64,000 bases of DNA. It comes from Vibrio gangliei (GTDB lineage: Bacteria; Pseudomonadota; Gammaproteobacteria; Enterobacterales; Vibrionaceae). The notes beneath the pieces were generated by a model that saw nothing but the letters and a program-made list of their open reading frames with translations, was not told the origin of the DNA and ran no database searches. Each line of letters opens with the position of its first letter. The stretch's first letter is position 1. This document shows, one piece after another, positions 39,139-47,904 of this stretch. The translations under genes and the position numbers were made by a program. The stretch is from positions 310,001 through 374,000 of the forward strand of contig NZ_AP021869.1 in assembly GCF_026001925.1 (NCBI RefSeq). The letters are read 5' to 3'.

Positions 39139-40623
39139 ATGATTATGGCGATAAAAATACAACAATTAATTGCTCGTGATTATGGGTTGATTATCGAAGG
39201 TTGGGAGATTGAAAAAGGGCAGCATTGGGGGATTTTCTCGACTTACAGTCATGCAGGCTCGTTAATTGGCCGTGTATTCACGGGAGATATCCAAGCAGAG
39301 GTGTCTGAAGTTGAAGGTTTACCAAGCCAGATTGGTTGGGTATCGCTTTATCAGCAGCAGTTATTGTTGGAGAAAGAACTGGCCGATGATGATACGGATT
39401 TTATGGACCGACTGGATTATGGTTCGAGTGTCGAGTCGTTGGTGGCAGAAACATGCCAAGACAAGGTGCAAGTTGAAGAATTACTTACGTTAACGGATTT
39501 GCAGCATTTGCGTCAGCGTGGTTTTCGCCAGCTTTCAACCGGCGAGACTCGACGCGTGATGTTAGCTCGGGCTTTAGCGATTGAGCCGCAATTATTGATT
39601 TTAGACGAGCCCTATGCCGGCTTAGACTTAGCGCATCAGCAACAGCTTTCTCAGTTACTTGAAACCTTATCACACCGTTTGCAATTGTTGATCATCACCT
39701 CGCGTGAAGACGAACTGCCCAGTTGCATCACTCATGTCGTTATGTTTAATGCAGAGGTGACTAAAGCGGGCGAAACGATCCATCGACTCGACGCGGGCAT
39801 GAGCATAGAGCAATGGCAAACTCATCCGGTAATGGAGCAGTTAGTCGCGCTGTCGCAGCAGCGTAGCCAAGAGGTGATGCAATTAATTAAGCGACAAAGA
39901 CATCAACCTCAATACGATAATCCATTAGTTGAGCTAAAAAATGCCAAAGTAGAATACACCGATGCTTTGATTTTTAAAGACGTCAATTGGCGGATTAATA
40001 ATGGTGAGCATTGGCAAGTTCGTGGCCCAAATGGTTGTGGTAAAAGCACCTTATTGGGTTTGATTTTAGGCGACCACCCTCAGTGTTATAGCAACGATAT
40101 TACCTTGTTTGGCAAGCCTCGCGGCAGTGGTGAAACCATCTGGCAAGTCAAAGAGCAAATAGGCATCGTGTCTTCGGCGTTGCATTTACAATATCGAGTC
40201 AATTGCAGTGCATTGGAAGTGCTATTGTCTGGCTTCTTTGACTCGATTGGTGTCTATCAAAAACCAAGTAAGAAGCAGGTAGATTTAGCCAAAGATTGGC
40301 TGGCGATTTTACACATGAGCCAATGTGAAAAGACCAGTTTCAAACAACTCGATTATGGCCAACAACGGTTACTGTTAATTGGCCGCGCTTTGATCAAGCA
40401 ACCAGTGCTGCTGATCCTCGATGAGCCATATCAAGGCTTAGATTTCATTAATCGTAAGTTAGTGATGAATACGCTAAACATGATCGCCGAAGAAAATTTA
40501 AGCCAATTGTTGTACGTTTCTCACCATGTTGATGATGCGCTGCCGGCCATTCACAACTATGTCGATTTTATTGGCGATGCACACAATGGCTATGAGGTAA
40601 AGGTGACGGCGAACGCAAATTAG
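39139..40623 (+). CDS. ModF-like tandem ATP-binding cassette protein
   Basis: The 494-residue protein has two ABC ATPase domains and no membrane segment. In the second, Walker A RGPNGCGKSTLL, signature-like LDYGQQRLLLIGRAL and Walker B LLILDEPYQGLD are intact. The first keeps LSTGETRRVMLARAL and LLILDEPYAGLD, but its Walker A position reads FSTYSHAGSLIG, lacking the invariant Gly and Lys. ModF-type proteins are linked to molybdate uptake or regulation, but no mod genes are here. ATG 39139 follows AAGGAAG. It is a single gene. Confidence 0.82.
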   Translation: MIMAIKIQQLIARDYGLIIEGWEIEKGQHWGIFSTYSHAGSLIGRVFTGDIQAEVSEVEGLPSQIGWVSLYQQQLLLEKELADDDTDFMDRLDYGSSVESLVAETCQDKVQVEELLTLTDLQHLRQRGFRQLSTGETRRVMLARALAIEPQLLILDEPYAGLDLAHQQQLSQLLETLSHRLQLLIITSREDELPSCITHVVMFNAEVTKAGETIHRLDAGMSIEQWQTHPVMEQLVALSQQRSQEVMQLIKRQRHQPQYDNPLVELKNAKVEYTDALIFKDVNWRINNGEHWQVRGPNGCGKSTLLGLILGDHPQCYSNDITLFGKPRGSGETIWQVKEQIGIVSSALHLQYRVNCSALEVLLSGFFDSIGVYQKPSKKQVDLAKDWLAILHMSQCEKTSFKQLDYGQQRLLLIGRALIKQPVLLILDEPYQGLDFINRKLVMNTLNMIAEENLSQLLYVSHHVDDALPAIHNYVDFIGDAHNGYEVKVTANAN

Positions 40624-40707
40624 GTGCGCTTCATTTAGGTTTATTGCATTGTGTGAGTTGTAGTGATGCCCCACATCATTGGATATATGGGGCTAATCTA
40701 TAACCTT

Positions 40708-41235
40708 TTAGTCTTCCGTACTTTGCTCTTCTTTTGTGATCACTCTCGCCATATTAATGGTTTTTGGGCGACGGCGTTTTTGCATGGTTTGATGAACACC
40801 ACGGCGCAAACTTTGAAAGCTTTTTTCGACTTTATCGACGCCAAGCAATACACATAGAGCCAAAGTGGTCAGGAGAATCGATTGAGATTCATGACCTAAA
40901 CCTATCATTAACCCTAGCGCTGCCAGAACCCAAATTACCGCCGCCGAGGTTACTCCATGAATTTTGCCATCCATTGTCATCATCACACCAGCACCTAAAA
41001 AGCCCACACCAGTAATGATTTGTCCTAACACTCGAGCTTGGTCTAGCGTGTTGGGTGATAATGAAACCGCCATCGCCATAAATAGGTAAGTACCTGAAAT
41101 GATTAATATCGCAGTGCGGATGCCTACGGGTTTACCACGCAGTTGACGCTCAAGTCCAATAAAGGTGCCGTTGATGGCGCAAGCGGTGAGAGACCACCAA
41201 CTAAAGGGTTCAATGTTAAGCCATTCATGTGTCAT
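40708..41235 (-). CDS. MgtC/SapB-family membrane protein
   Basis: The 175-residue protein has about four to five membrane segments and the MgtC-family signature (NGTFIGLERQLRGKPVGIRT, LGQIITGVGFLGAGVMM). MgtC members act in low-magnesium adaptation and inhibit the F-type ATPase in pathogens. This one lacks the C-terminal ACT-like extension of long MgtC proteins; the tail is short and basic. No regulatory leader was recognised. It stands alone on the minus strand. Confidence 0.9.
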   Translation of the reverse strand: MTHEWLNIEPFSWWSLTACAINGTFIGLERQLRGKPVGIRTAILIISGTYLFMAMAVSLSPNTLDQARVLGQIITGVGFLGAGVMMTMDGKIHGVTSAAVIWVLAALGLMIGLGHESQSILLTTLALCVLLGVDKVEKSFQSLRRGVHQTMQKRRRPKTINMARVITKEEQSTED

Positions 41236-41512
41236 TGACGGGTGTATTTGCCTTTTTAAGAGAGGGAATGAAATTTTTGAAATAGTACGATTTTTGAGTT
41301 TGAGATCTAGACTATTATTGATGATATTTTTTTATCTTAAAGGTGAAGGGTTTCTATCGCATCGCTTTCATTGTAATGCTTAATACACATGTTACCTTGT
41401 TATTTGTATGTGTTTTATGCATAAATGTTATGCGTCTTTATCACTGTTTTATTTAAGGTTACTTCCCTATACTCGCCATCAGATAAATAACCTAGCCCAA
41501 TTTGGAGAAGTT

Positions 41513-42493
41513 ATGTTTAAAGCTTTAGTGTTAAATCAAGAAGACAAACGTACCATCGCAACAATCGAATCCCTAGACGAAAGCCAGCTGCCAGAAGGTG
41601 AAGTGTTGGTCGCGGTTGATTACTCTTCGATTAACTACAAAGATGGCCTTGCGGTGACGGGTAAGGGCAAGATCATTCGTAACTTCCCAATGGTGCCGGG
41701 GATTGATTTTGTTGGCACGGTATTGGAGTCTCAAGATGACCGTTATTCTGAAGGCGATAAAGTTGTGCTTACTGGTTGGGGTGTGGGTGAAAACCATTGG
41801 GGGGGCATGGCGGAAAAAGCGCGTCTGAAAGCGGATTGGTTAGTGCCATTACCAAAAGGTTTAGATGAAAAACAATCCATGGTGGTTGGTACCGCTGGTT
41901 TTACTGCCATGTTATGTGTACAAGCAATCTTGGATGCGGGCGTCAAACCAGAAGGCGGTGAGATCCTCGTGACAGGTGCGAGTGGTGGCGTAGGTTCAGT
42001 ATCTGTCACTTTACTGAGCAAATTAGGCTATAAAGTCGCAGCGGTGACTGGCCGTATTGAGCAAAATGGTCCGCTTCTTGAAAGACTTGGTGCAACTCGC
42101 GTTATTGACCGTCGTGAATTTGAAGAGCCTGCACGCCCATTAGAAAAACAAGTTTGGGCGGGCGCAGTCGATACCGTTGGTAGTAAAATTCTAGCTAAGG
42201 TGTTAGCGCAAATGGATTACAACTCGGTAGTTGCGGCCTGTGGTTTAGCCGGCGGCTTTGATTTACCAACCACGGTGATGCCATTTATCTTGCGTAACGT
42301 ACGTTTGCAAGGGGTTGATTCGGTTAATTGCCCAACGGAAAAACGCATTGCCGCTTGGAATTCATTGGCTGACTTATTACCGGCAAGCTACTTCGAGCAA
42401 GCCTGTACAGAAATCACCTTAGAAGAAGTTGCAAAATACGCGGAAGATATTACCAATGGTCAAGTGACGGGCCGAGTAGTAGTGAAGATTTAA
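41513..42493 (+). CDS. Acrylyl-CoA reductase AcuI-type / YhdH-family oxidoreductase
   Basis: This 326-residue zinc-free medium-chain reductase shows VDYSSINYKDGLAVTGKGKI near the N-terminus, PGIDFVGTV and the NADPH motif VTGASGGVGSVSV near residue 155. The family reduces acryloyl-CoA to propionyl-CoA in DMSP or 3-hydroxypropionate metabolism and detoxifies acrylate. E. coli YhdH belongs here. ATG 41513 has GGAGAAG just upstream; longer readings are unsupported. It is a single gene ended by a hairpin that also faces the ParDE module. Confidence 0.9.
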   Translation: MFKALVLNQEDKRTIATIESLDESQLPEGEVLVAVDYSSINYKDGLAVTGKGKIIRNFPMVPGIDFVGTVLESQDDRYSEGDKVVLTGWGVGENHWGGMAEKARLKADWLVPLPKGLDEKQSMVVGTAGFTAMLCVQAILDAGVKPEGGEILVTGASGGVGSVSVTLLSKLGYKVAAVTGRIEQNGPLLERLGATRVIDRREFEEPARPLEKQVWAGAVDTVGSKILAKVLAQMDYNSVVAACGLAGGFDLPTTVMPFILRNVRLQGVDSVNCPTEKRIAAWNSLADLLPASYFEQACTEITLEEVAKYAEDITNGQVTGRVVVKI

Positions 42494-42529
42494 AAGCGGT
42501 AGCTAGGCTGCTAGTAACTAGTGTTTAGG

Positions 42530-42585
42530 AAGCCAAATTATAAAGCCTTGCAGTGCATTGACATGAGTCGCTGCTTGGCTTTTTT
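42530..42585 (+). terminator. Terminator after the AcuI-type gene
   Basis: AAGCCAA pairs with TTGGCTT at the base of a longer imperfect stem (inner GCAGTG/CGCTGC), followed by TTTTTATAG. It overlaps the 3' end of the converging parE remnant. Confidence 0.6.
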
Positions 42586-42867
42586 ATAGATGGAGCATTG
42601 GGTTCATTTGTTGATGTAAAATACGTAGAATGAAAATATCGTGTGCTCTTATTCGATAGAAAATGGCATGCTTATTATAATCATATCTTCTTATTCCTTG
42701 TTTTATCTGATTGTAATCGCGGCCAATCAAAGGCGATTCCGATAGCATTACTAAACAGCGTTCCATATCATAGGTATAGTCATCAGCCTGATCTTCACCA
42801 AAGTTTAGCCAAGTATATTCATATATTACCCGAAATCATCTTCGGCTTTTTGGGATAATTTATACAC
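42584..42867 (-). pseudogene. parE: ParE-type toxin gene with a frameshift
   Basis: The GTG at 42867 overlaps the antitoxin stop and begins YKLSQKAEDDFG. One base later the frame must change to continue as VIYEYTWLNFGEDQADDYTY and then MERCLVMLSESPLIGRDYNQ to the end. The shift falls in the CCC run at 42829-42831 (GGG on the coding strand, one G short). With the base restored the protein would be 94 residues, normal for ParE gyrase toxins. Either an inactivated toxin or a sequencing error. Confidence 0.8.
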
Positions 42868-43102
42868 TCAACTTAGCCTTACGCTGAGCTGCAATCTGTT
42901 TTAGTGATAAGTTGCTTTCACCACTTTGTTCACCTTCCTCAATCGCATTACGTAGCATATTTTGTTGATTTTCTTGTTGCTCTAGTAAACGTAAGGCACT
43001 TCTCATTACTTCACTGGTTGAGCCGTAGCGGCCACTTTGTACCATTCGTTCAATAAAACTATTGAGCGATTCACCGATTGTGACACTTGTTGTTCGTCCC
43101 AT
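42860..43102 (-). CDS. parD: ParD-type antitoxin
   Basis: The 80-residue product MGRTTSVTIGESLNSFIERM, then VQSGRYGSTSEVMRSALRLL is a ribbon-helix-helix ParD protein that binds operator DNA and neutralises ParE through its C-terminal half. The frame is intact and overlaps the toxin start, as usual. Since the toxin is frameshifted, this may be an orphan antitoxin. Confidence 0.88.
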   Translation of the reverse strand: MGRTTSVTIGESLNSFIERMVQSGRYGSTSEVMRSALRLLEQQENQQNMLRNAIEEGEQSGESNLSLKQIAAQRKAKLSV

Positions 43103-43322
43103 TGGATTTGCCCTGTGTTAATTATTCACACTAAGTTTATCATAGATTAAAAATTATGCTATTTGATGAGGTTGTTACTGGGAGTGGTATCTGAAAGCAA
43201 TAGTGATCTCTATTTTGGGGACGAAATTAGGATCTAGAGTTGTTATTTCTATTTGAGTTAAGACAAGCGAATGGTCCGAGATCCGAAACCATCTTTTCCT
43301 AGTAACTCGAACTTAGAAATCC

Positions 43323-44264
43323 TTAACCTATCCCCATCACCTCAATCCTTTCGGCGATCAACTTGCCACATTCTTGTTTTAATACTCCGCGCAACCATTG
43401 CTGGGACGAAGATTGGTCGCAGCGCGAATGCCAAATCAGAGAATAATCAAATGGCGTTAATTCAAATGGGGTTTTCTTGATCACCAGGTTGTAGCGTTTG
43501 GCGACCAGATAAGCTAAATCTGCTGGCACGGTAATGATCAGCGGCAAGGTATCCATGATGGATAAAGCGGCCTCTAAATGATAAGCCCGTAGCAGCCATT
43601 TGGGCTCAGGGTAACCGGATAAAGCTTGATCGATTAACGCTTTGACGCCATCGCTGACCGCAATCATGGCATGGTTAGCAGCTAAATAGTCGTTCAAACT
43701 GAGCTCAGTATTCGCCAGTGGATGCTTGGGGGACAATAAACAAAACACACCCACTTTACCCAAATGTTCTTTTTTGAGTGGATCGACGGAGTATGTTGGG
43801 CGGCAAATCGCCATATCTGCGCCTTGTGTGGTGAGCTGTTCTCTTAAATGATGATGTTGTAATGGTACCAACTCTAAACGAACATTCGGGGCTTCTTGGT
43901 AAATCCGCGGCAAAGCAAACGGCAAGATGGTTTGCATCGCATAATCAGTGGTGGCGATGGTAAAAGTTTGTTGGCAGGTTTGAGGATCGAAATCTTGCGG
44001 TGAAAGCAATTGGCGCAATTCATCGAGTGGTGCATTAAGTTGCTGGTGTAATTCCAATGCTTTCTGGGTTGGGAGCAGTGATTGGCCTTGGCGGGTAAAC
44101 AAGGGATCATCGAGCAACTCACGTAAGCGACCCAATACACGGCTCATGGCAGATTGGCTCAGATTTAATCGAATCGCTGCTTTGCTGACACTGCCTTCCT
44201 CAATTAACACCTGTAGGGCGACAAGCAGATTCAAATCGCGACGGTAAATGTCTTCTAATTCCAT
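43323..44264 (-). CDS. LysR-family transcriptional regulator
   Basis: The 313-residue product has a NodD/PcpR-like N-terminus (IYRRDLNLLVALQVLIEEGS, VSKAAIRLNLSQSAMSRVLG) and a full effector domain (QTFTIATTDYAMQTILPFAL, ADMAICRPTYSV). ATG 44264 (MELEDIYRRDL) is preferred to upstream starts because TTGAG-type ribosome sequence and the family N-terminus fit. It ends 10 bases after epmB on the same strand, so the two may be cotranscribed. The target is unknown. Confidence 0.88.
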   Translation of the reverse strand: MELEDIYRRDLNLLVALQVLIEEGSVSKAAIRLNLSQSAMSRVLGRLRELLDDPLFTRQGQSLLPTQKALELHQQLNAPLDELRQLLSPQDFDPQTCQQTFTIATTDYAMQTILPFALPRIYQEAPNVRLELVPLQHHHLREQLTTQGADMAICRPTYSVDPLKKEHLGKVGVFCLLSPKHPLANTELSLNDYLAANHAMIAVSDGVKALIDQALSGYPEPKWLLRAYHLEAALSIMDTLPLIITVPADLAYLVAKRYNLVIKKTPFELTPFDYSLIWHSRCDQSSSQQWLRGVLKQECGKLIAERIEVMGIG

Positions 44265-44274
44265 CTCAAGTCTC

Positions 44275-45351
44275 TTAACTGAGCTGTAAATCGAGCGGCG
44301 TTTTACTTTTCTCTCCGCCAATTTCACGAGCAAGTGTCGGTACTAAATAACCTGAAACCTGCTTGAGGACACCCGCTATGATCTCGCGAGCACGTTCATC
44401 GGAGACATAAAAGTGCGCCGCGCCTTGTACCTTATCGAGCACATGTAAATAGTAGGGCAAAATACTAGCATCAAATAAAGCGCGACTTAATTGTGCTTGA
44501 GATTCGACGGTATCATTAACGCCTTTGAGTAACACGCCTTGATTAAGTAAGTGCACACCAACTTGGCGTAGCTTGTTTATAGAGGCTGCAAACTCGGCAT
44601 TGATTTCATTGGCGTGATTAATGTGCGTCACCAACACCACATTTAAGCGGGTGTTTTTCAGTATTTCGCATAACTGTTCGGTAATTCGGTTGGGGATAAC
44701 CACAGGCAAGCGGCTGTGAATGCGCAGGGTTTTGATATGCTCAATCTGGCTAATGCCTTCTATCAACCACTCAAGCTCTGAATCTTTAGCCATCAAAGGA
44801 TCGCCACCGGATAAAATGACTTCATCCAGCTCAGGGTGAGAATCAATGTAGTCTAAACTTTGCTGCCAAGTGGCTTTGTTGCCTTTGTTATCTTGATAAG
44901 GAAAATGACGACGGAAACAGTAGCGACAGTTAACCGCACAGCCGCCTTTAACGATCATCAGCACTCGGCTTTGGTATTTATGTAGTAAACCCGGCAAGAC
45001 ATTATCTTGTTCATCCAGCGGGTCGGTGGAGTAGCCTTCGTGCACCTCAAACTCTTCCTCCAGAGGTAATACTTGGCGCAATAGCGGATCGTGCGGGTTG
45101 CCTTTTTCCATTCTGTCGACAAAACTTTGTGGGACACGCTGCGCGAACAGTTGGCGTGCTTGTAGGCCTGATAACCACGGCGTAGGGTCGATCTCAAGTT
45201 GTTTGAGCAGTTCTAATGGTTCAGATATGGCTTGAGCAAGCTCAGTTAACCAAGCATTTTGTCGAGTTAGATCATTTTGTGGCAGGTTAGGCGAGGTTTT
45301 GCGCCAGTTTTGCTCAACAGGGATGACTTTTCGGGTTATCATATCGGGCAT
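44275..45351 (-). CDS. epmB: EF-P (R)-beta-lysylation protein EpmB (lysine 2,3-aminomutase)
   Basis: This 358-residue radical SAM enzyme converts alpha-lysine to (R)-beta-lysine, which EpmA attaches to elongation factor P. It shows the radical SAM cluster CAVNCRYC (CX3CX2C) in VKGGCAVNCRYCFRRHFPYQ, the SGGDPL segment, and PLP-binding Lys near the end as in lysine aminomutases. ATG 45351 is used; ATG 45342 is also possible. It is divergent from efp with only 33 bases between, a conserved arrangement. EpmA is encoded at 50.1 kb. Confidence 0.94.
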   Translation of the reverse strand: MPDMITRKVIPVEQNWRKTSPNLPQNDLTRQNAWLTELAQAISEPLELLKQLEIDPTPWLSGLQARQLFAQRVPQSFVDRMEKGNPHDPLLRQVLPLEEEFEVHEGYSTDPLDEQDNVLPGLLHKYQSRVLMIVKGGCAVNCRYCFRRHFPYQDNKGNKATWQQSLDYIDSHPELDEVILSGGDPLMAKDSELEWLIEGISQIEHIKTLRIHSRLPVVIPNRITEQLCEILKNTRLNVVLVTHINHANEINAEFAASINKLRQVGVHLLNQGVLLKGVNDTVESQAQLSRALFDASILPYYLHVLDKVQGAAHFYVSDERAREIIAGVLKQVSGYLVPTLAREIGGEKSKTPLDLQLS

Positions 45352-45384
45352 TAAATTGAACTCGAAGAATATATAGAGGAAAAA

Positions 45385-45951
45385 ATGGCGACTGTTAGCA
45401 CCAATGAATTCAAAGGCGGTCTTAAAATTATGCTTGATTCTGAGCCTTGTGTCATTCTCGAAAACGAGTATGTCAAACCAGGTAAAGGCCAAGCGTTCAA
45501 CCGCGTAAAAATCCGTAAATTGCTTTCGGGTAAAACACTAGAAAAAACATTCAAATCTGGTGATACCGTTGAAGTTGCTGATGTAATGGATATCGATCTT
45601 GATTATCTTTACAACGATGGCGAATTCTACCACTTTATGAACGCAGAAACATTCGAACAAATCGGTGCAGACGTGAAAGCGGTAGGCGAGAGCGCGAAAT
45701 GGTTAGTAGAAAATAACACTTGTATGCTAACCCTTTGGAACGGTAACCCAATCGCAGTAACGCCACCAAACTTCGTTGAATTAGAAGTAACAGACACCGA
45801 TCCAGGTCTAAAAGGTGATACTCAAGGTACTGGCGGTAAACCAGCAACATTGAGCACTGGCGCTGTGGTTCGTGTCCCACTGTTCATCTCTATTGGTGAA
45901 GTTGTGAAAGTGGATACTCGTACTGGTGAGTATGTAGGTCGAGTTAAGTAA
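45385..45951 (+). CDS. efp: Translation elongation factor P
   Basis: This 188-residue factor relieves ribosome stalling at polyproline. It starts [20 protein letters not shown] and carries the modifiable Lys in [11 protein letters not shown] (domain I loop), the KOW-like N-domain and OB domains (YVGRVK end). GAGGAA precedes ATG 45385. Both modification enzymes are encoded in this window, so the lysylated form is expected. Confidence 0.97.
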   Translation: MATVSTNEFKGGLKIMLDSEPCVILENEYVKPGKGQAFNRVKIRKLLSGKTLEKTFKSGDTVEVADVMDIDLDYLYNDGEFYHFMNAETFEQIGADVKAVGESAKWLVENNTCMLTLWNGNPIAVTPPNFVELEVTDTDPGLKGDTQGTGGKPATLSTGAVVRVPLFISIGEVVKVDTRTGEYVGRVK

Positions 45952-45956
45952 GTTAC

Positions 45957-46008
45957 GTTTCTCGGTATTCGGGCGCTACGCTGCTCGTCGTTCGAAAAGT
46001 AAGACTCG
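45957..46008. repeat. Degenerate intergenic repeat, copy 8
   Basis: TTCGGGCGCTACGCTGCTCG, with ACGTTTCTCG before it, closely parallels copy 1 at 9664-9700. It lies between the efp stop and its terminator. Confidence 0.55.
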
Positions 46009-46017
46009 AAGAATAAT

Positions 46018-46051
46018 AAACGGGCCGCTGATGATTCAGCGGCCCGTTTTT
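46018..46051 (+). terminator. Strong terminator after efp
   Basis: AAACGGGCCGCTG and CAGCGGCCCGTTT form a 13-bp perfect stem with a 6-base loop, followed by TT. Confidence 0.92.
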
Positions 46052-46123
46052 ACTTGGTAGAAAAGATTGTTGCGAGAGTCGAGAAGAATAAAAGCACAAG
46101 ATTAGAGCCAGAATAAAAAATGG

Positions 46124-46260
46124 ATCGTCATCCTGAATAGTGAGGCACGAACGTAGTTCAGGATCTCCAACAACTCGTGGTTTCATCAAGCATGGTTCAA
46201 TATTTACACGCTTTAGGAGATCCTGAACTGCGCTCCTACGTCGCTTTTCAGGATGACGAT
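46124..46260. repeat. 137-bp nested palindromic repeat element (MITE/REP-like)
   Basis: Outer perfect 14-bp arms (ATCGTCATCCTGAA / TTCAGGATGACGAT) and inner perfect 14-bp arms (AGTTCAGGATCTCC / GGAGATCCTGAACT) enclose a 47-base loop. The full arms of 45 bases are roughly 80 percent complementary. It lies between the efp and frd terminators and encodes nothing. Confidence 0.8.
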
Positions 46261-46284
46261 TCAGTTAAAAGCTAGGTGATTAAG

Positions 46285-46335
46285 TCCTTTTCTAGTCACG
46301 AGCAGCGTAGCGCCCGAGCCACGAGATCCGAAAAA
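46285..46335. repeat. Degenerate intergenic repeat, copy 9 (reverse orientation)
   Basis: CACGAGCAGCGTAGCGCCCG is close to the reverse complement of the copy 8 core CGGGCGCTACGCTGCTCG, so the two flank the 137-bp palindrome as an inverted pair. Confidence 0.55.
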
Positions 46336-46350
46336 TCTTATCCCTAAAAC

Positions 46351-46375
46351 AAAAAAGCCAGCAAGGATTGCTGGC
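46351..46375 (-). terminator. Terminator after frdD
   Basis: GCCAGCA and TGCTGGC form a 7-bp perfect stem with a 5-base loop, extended by A/T pairs. On the minus strand a run of six T follows, 25 bases past the frdD stop. Confidence 0.88.
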
Positions 46376-46399
46376 TTTTCAATAAGTTATAAATTCCTA

Positions 46400-46762
46400 T
46401 TACAGTAGGAAAATATATGCGATAGCAAGAACGGAAATGATCGCTGCAAATGCATAACATGCAATTTTACCAATAATCCCAGTGTGGAATTTTAGGTCGT
46501 GCATGCCGTGGTGAACACGGTGCATCGCATGCCACATTGGCAGTGCTAGAGTAGCAATGATGAATAAACCACCAATGAAGCTGCTCGCAAAGGCGTGCGC
46601 ACGTAGGTAGTTGAAAGTACCCATATCAAATACGCCAAGTGGCATTAAGATACCTAGCACTAGGATTGTTACTGGTGTGATCATGGCAAACCATGTACCG
46701 CCAGCACCAAATAAAGACCACCAGATTGGCTCGTCAGAACGTCTTGGGTTTGGATTAATCAT
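46400..46762 (-). CDS. frdD: Fumarate reductase membrane subunit D
   Basis: This 120-residue membrane anchor has three hydrophobic segments and, with FrdC, binds FrdAB and menaquinone. It begins [20 protein letters not shown] and contains [13 protein letters not shown], which fits FrdD. ATG 46762 has AGGAGA upstream; the longer reading to 46792 overlaps frdC and is rejected. Last gene of the frd operon. Confidence 0.95.
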   Translation of the reverse strand: MINPNPRRSDEPIWWSLFGAGGTWFAMITPVTILVLGILMPLGVFDMGTFNYLRAHAFASSFIGGLFIIATLALPMWHAMHRVHHGMHDLKFHTGIIGKIACYAFAAIISVLAIAYIFLL

Positions 46763-46772
46763 TTTCTCTCTC

Positions 46773-47156
46773 CTACACCAATGCCAATACAATCAATGAG
46801 ATCACAGCAACTGCGGCCCATTGTGCAGCAATAATGATTTTAGGGCTTAATGGCTTACCACCTACACGAATTGGCATTACTTGCGGCATCATGCTAAAGA
46901 AAGTGGCAGCGTGGAATAAGCTACCCGCCAGTGCCACGATGTTAATCGCGATCACGAGTGGGTTTTGCATAAAGTGTTGCCACTCGACCCAAGCTTGTGG
47001 GCCTTTCACTAGGCTAGCTAGACCACAAGTTAGGAATAAAGTGAACAAAATCAATGGTAGAACCGTTGCTTCACGTAGCATGTAGAAGCGGTAGAACGGA
47101 TGTTTGCTCCACCAAGTACGATTCATAGGACGAACATAAGGCTTACGATTGCTCAT
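46773..47156 (-). CDS. frdC: Fumarate reductase membrane subunit C
   Basis: This 127-residue membrane protein has three hydrophobic segments and starts [20 protein letters not shown], as FrdC proteins do. The segment [20 protein letters not shown] matches the quinone-site region. It follows frdB by 1 base and precedes frdD by 10 bases, so it is translationally linked in frdABCD. Confidence 0.95.
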   Translation of the reverse strand: MSNRKPYVRPMNRTWWSKHPFYRFYMLREATVLPLILFTLFLTCGLASLVKGPQAWVEWQHFMQNPLVIAINIVALAGSLFHAATFFSMMPQVMPIRVGGKPLSPKIIIAAQWAAVAVISLIVLALV

Positions 47157-47157
47157 T

Positions 47158-47904
47158 CTAGATCTCCTCAGACTTGAACATAGAGATCACGAAATCCATT
47201 GATGATTCCACTTTCCCTTGGTTTACCGCTGCCGCAGGGTCGACGTGTTTTGGACATACTTTTGAACAGTAACCGACAAAAGTACAACCCCAAGCACCGT
47301 TATCGCTATTGATTAGCTTCATACGTTCTGCTTTACCATTGTCACGGTTATCTAAGTTGTAACGGTGAGCAAGAGTCAGAGCCGCAGGGCCGATGAACTC
47401 TGGGTTTAGACCAAATTGAGGACATGCCGCGTAGCAAAGACCACAGTTGATGCAGCCAGCGAATTGTTTGTATTTCGCCATTTGCTCTGGAGTTTGCTTG
47501 TTGGTGCCGTCTTCTGGTTTACGGTCGTTACCAATGATGTATGGCTTGATCGCTTCTAGGCGTTCGATGAACGGCGTCATATCAACGATTAAGTCTTTCT
47601 CGATTGGGAAGTTCGCTAGTGGTTCGATGGTGACGCCATTTGGGTAGTCACGCATGAAGCTCTTACAAGCCAGTTTTGGCACGTTATCAACCATGATGCC
47701 GCACGAGCCACAAATCGCCATACGACAAGACCAACGGTAAGACAGATCTTTATCTAGGTGATCTTTGATGTAACCAATCGCATCTAAGATCGATGTGGTG
47801 TCATCACATGGTACATCGAACGCTTGTAGATAAGGTTCTTGGTCAGTTTCTGGGTTGTAACGCAGAATATTGACTTTTTGGATACGAGTTGCAGTCGCAG
47901 ACAT
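47158..47904 (-). CDS. frdB: Fumarate reductase iron-sulfur subunit
   Basis: This 248-residue protein carries three iron-sulfur centres: [2Fe-2S] ligands in [13 protein letters not shown] plus a later Cys, and the ferredoxin-like [12 protein letters not shown] and [15 protein letters not shown] groups. It passes electrons from menaquinol in FrdCD to the flavin in FrdA. It overlaps the frdA stop by one base. Confidence 0.97.
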   Translation of the reverse strand: MSATATRIQKVNILRYNPETDQEPYLQAFDVPCDDTTSILDAIGYIKDHLDKDLSYRWSCRMAICGSCGIMVDNVPKLACKSFMRDYPNGVTIEPLANFPIEKDLIVDMTPFIERLEAIKPYIIGNDRKPEDGTNKQTPEQMAKYKQFAGCINCGLCYAACPQFGLNPEFIGPAALTLAHRYNLDNRDNGKAERMKLINSDNGAWGCTFVGYCSKVCPKHVDPAAAVNQGKVESSMDFVISMFKSEEI

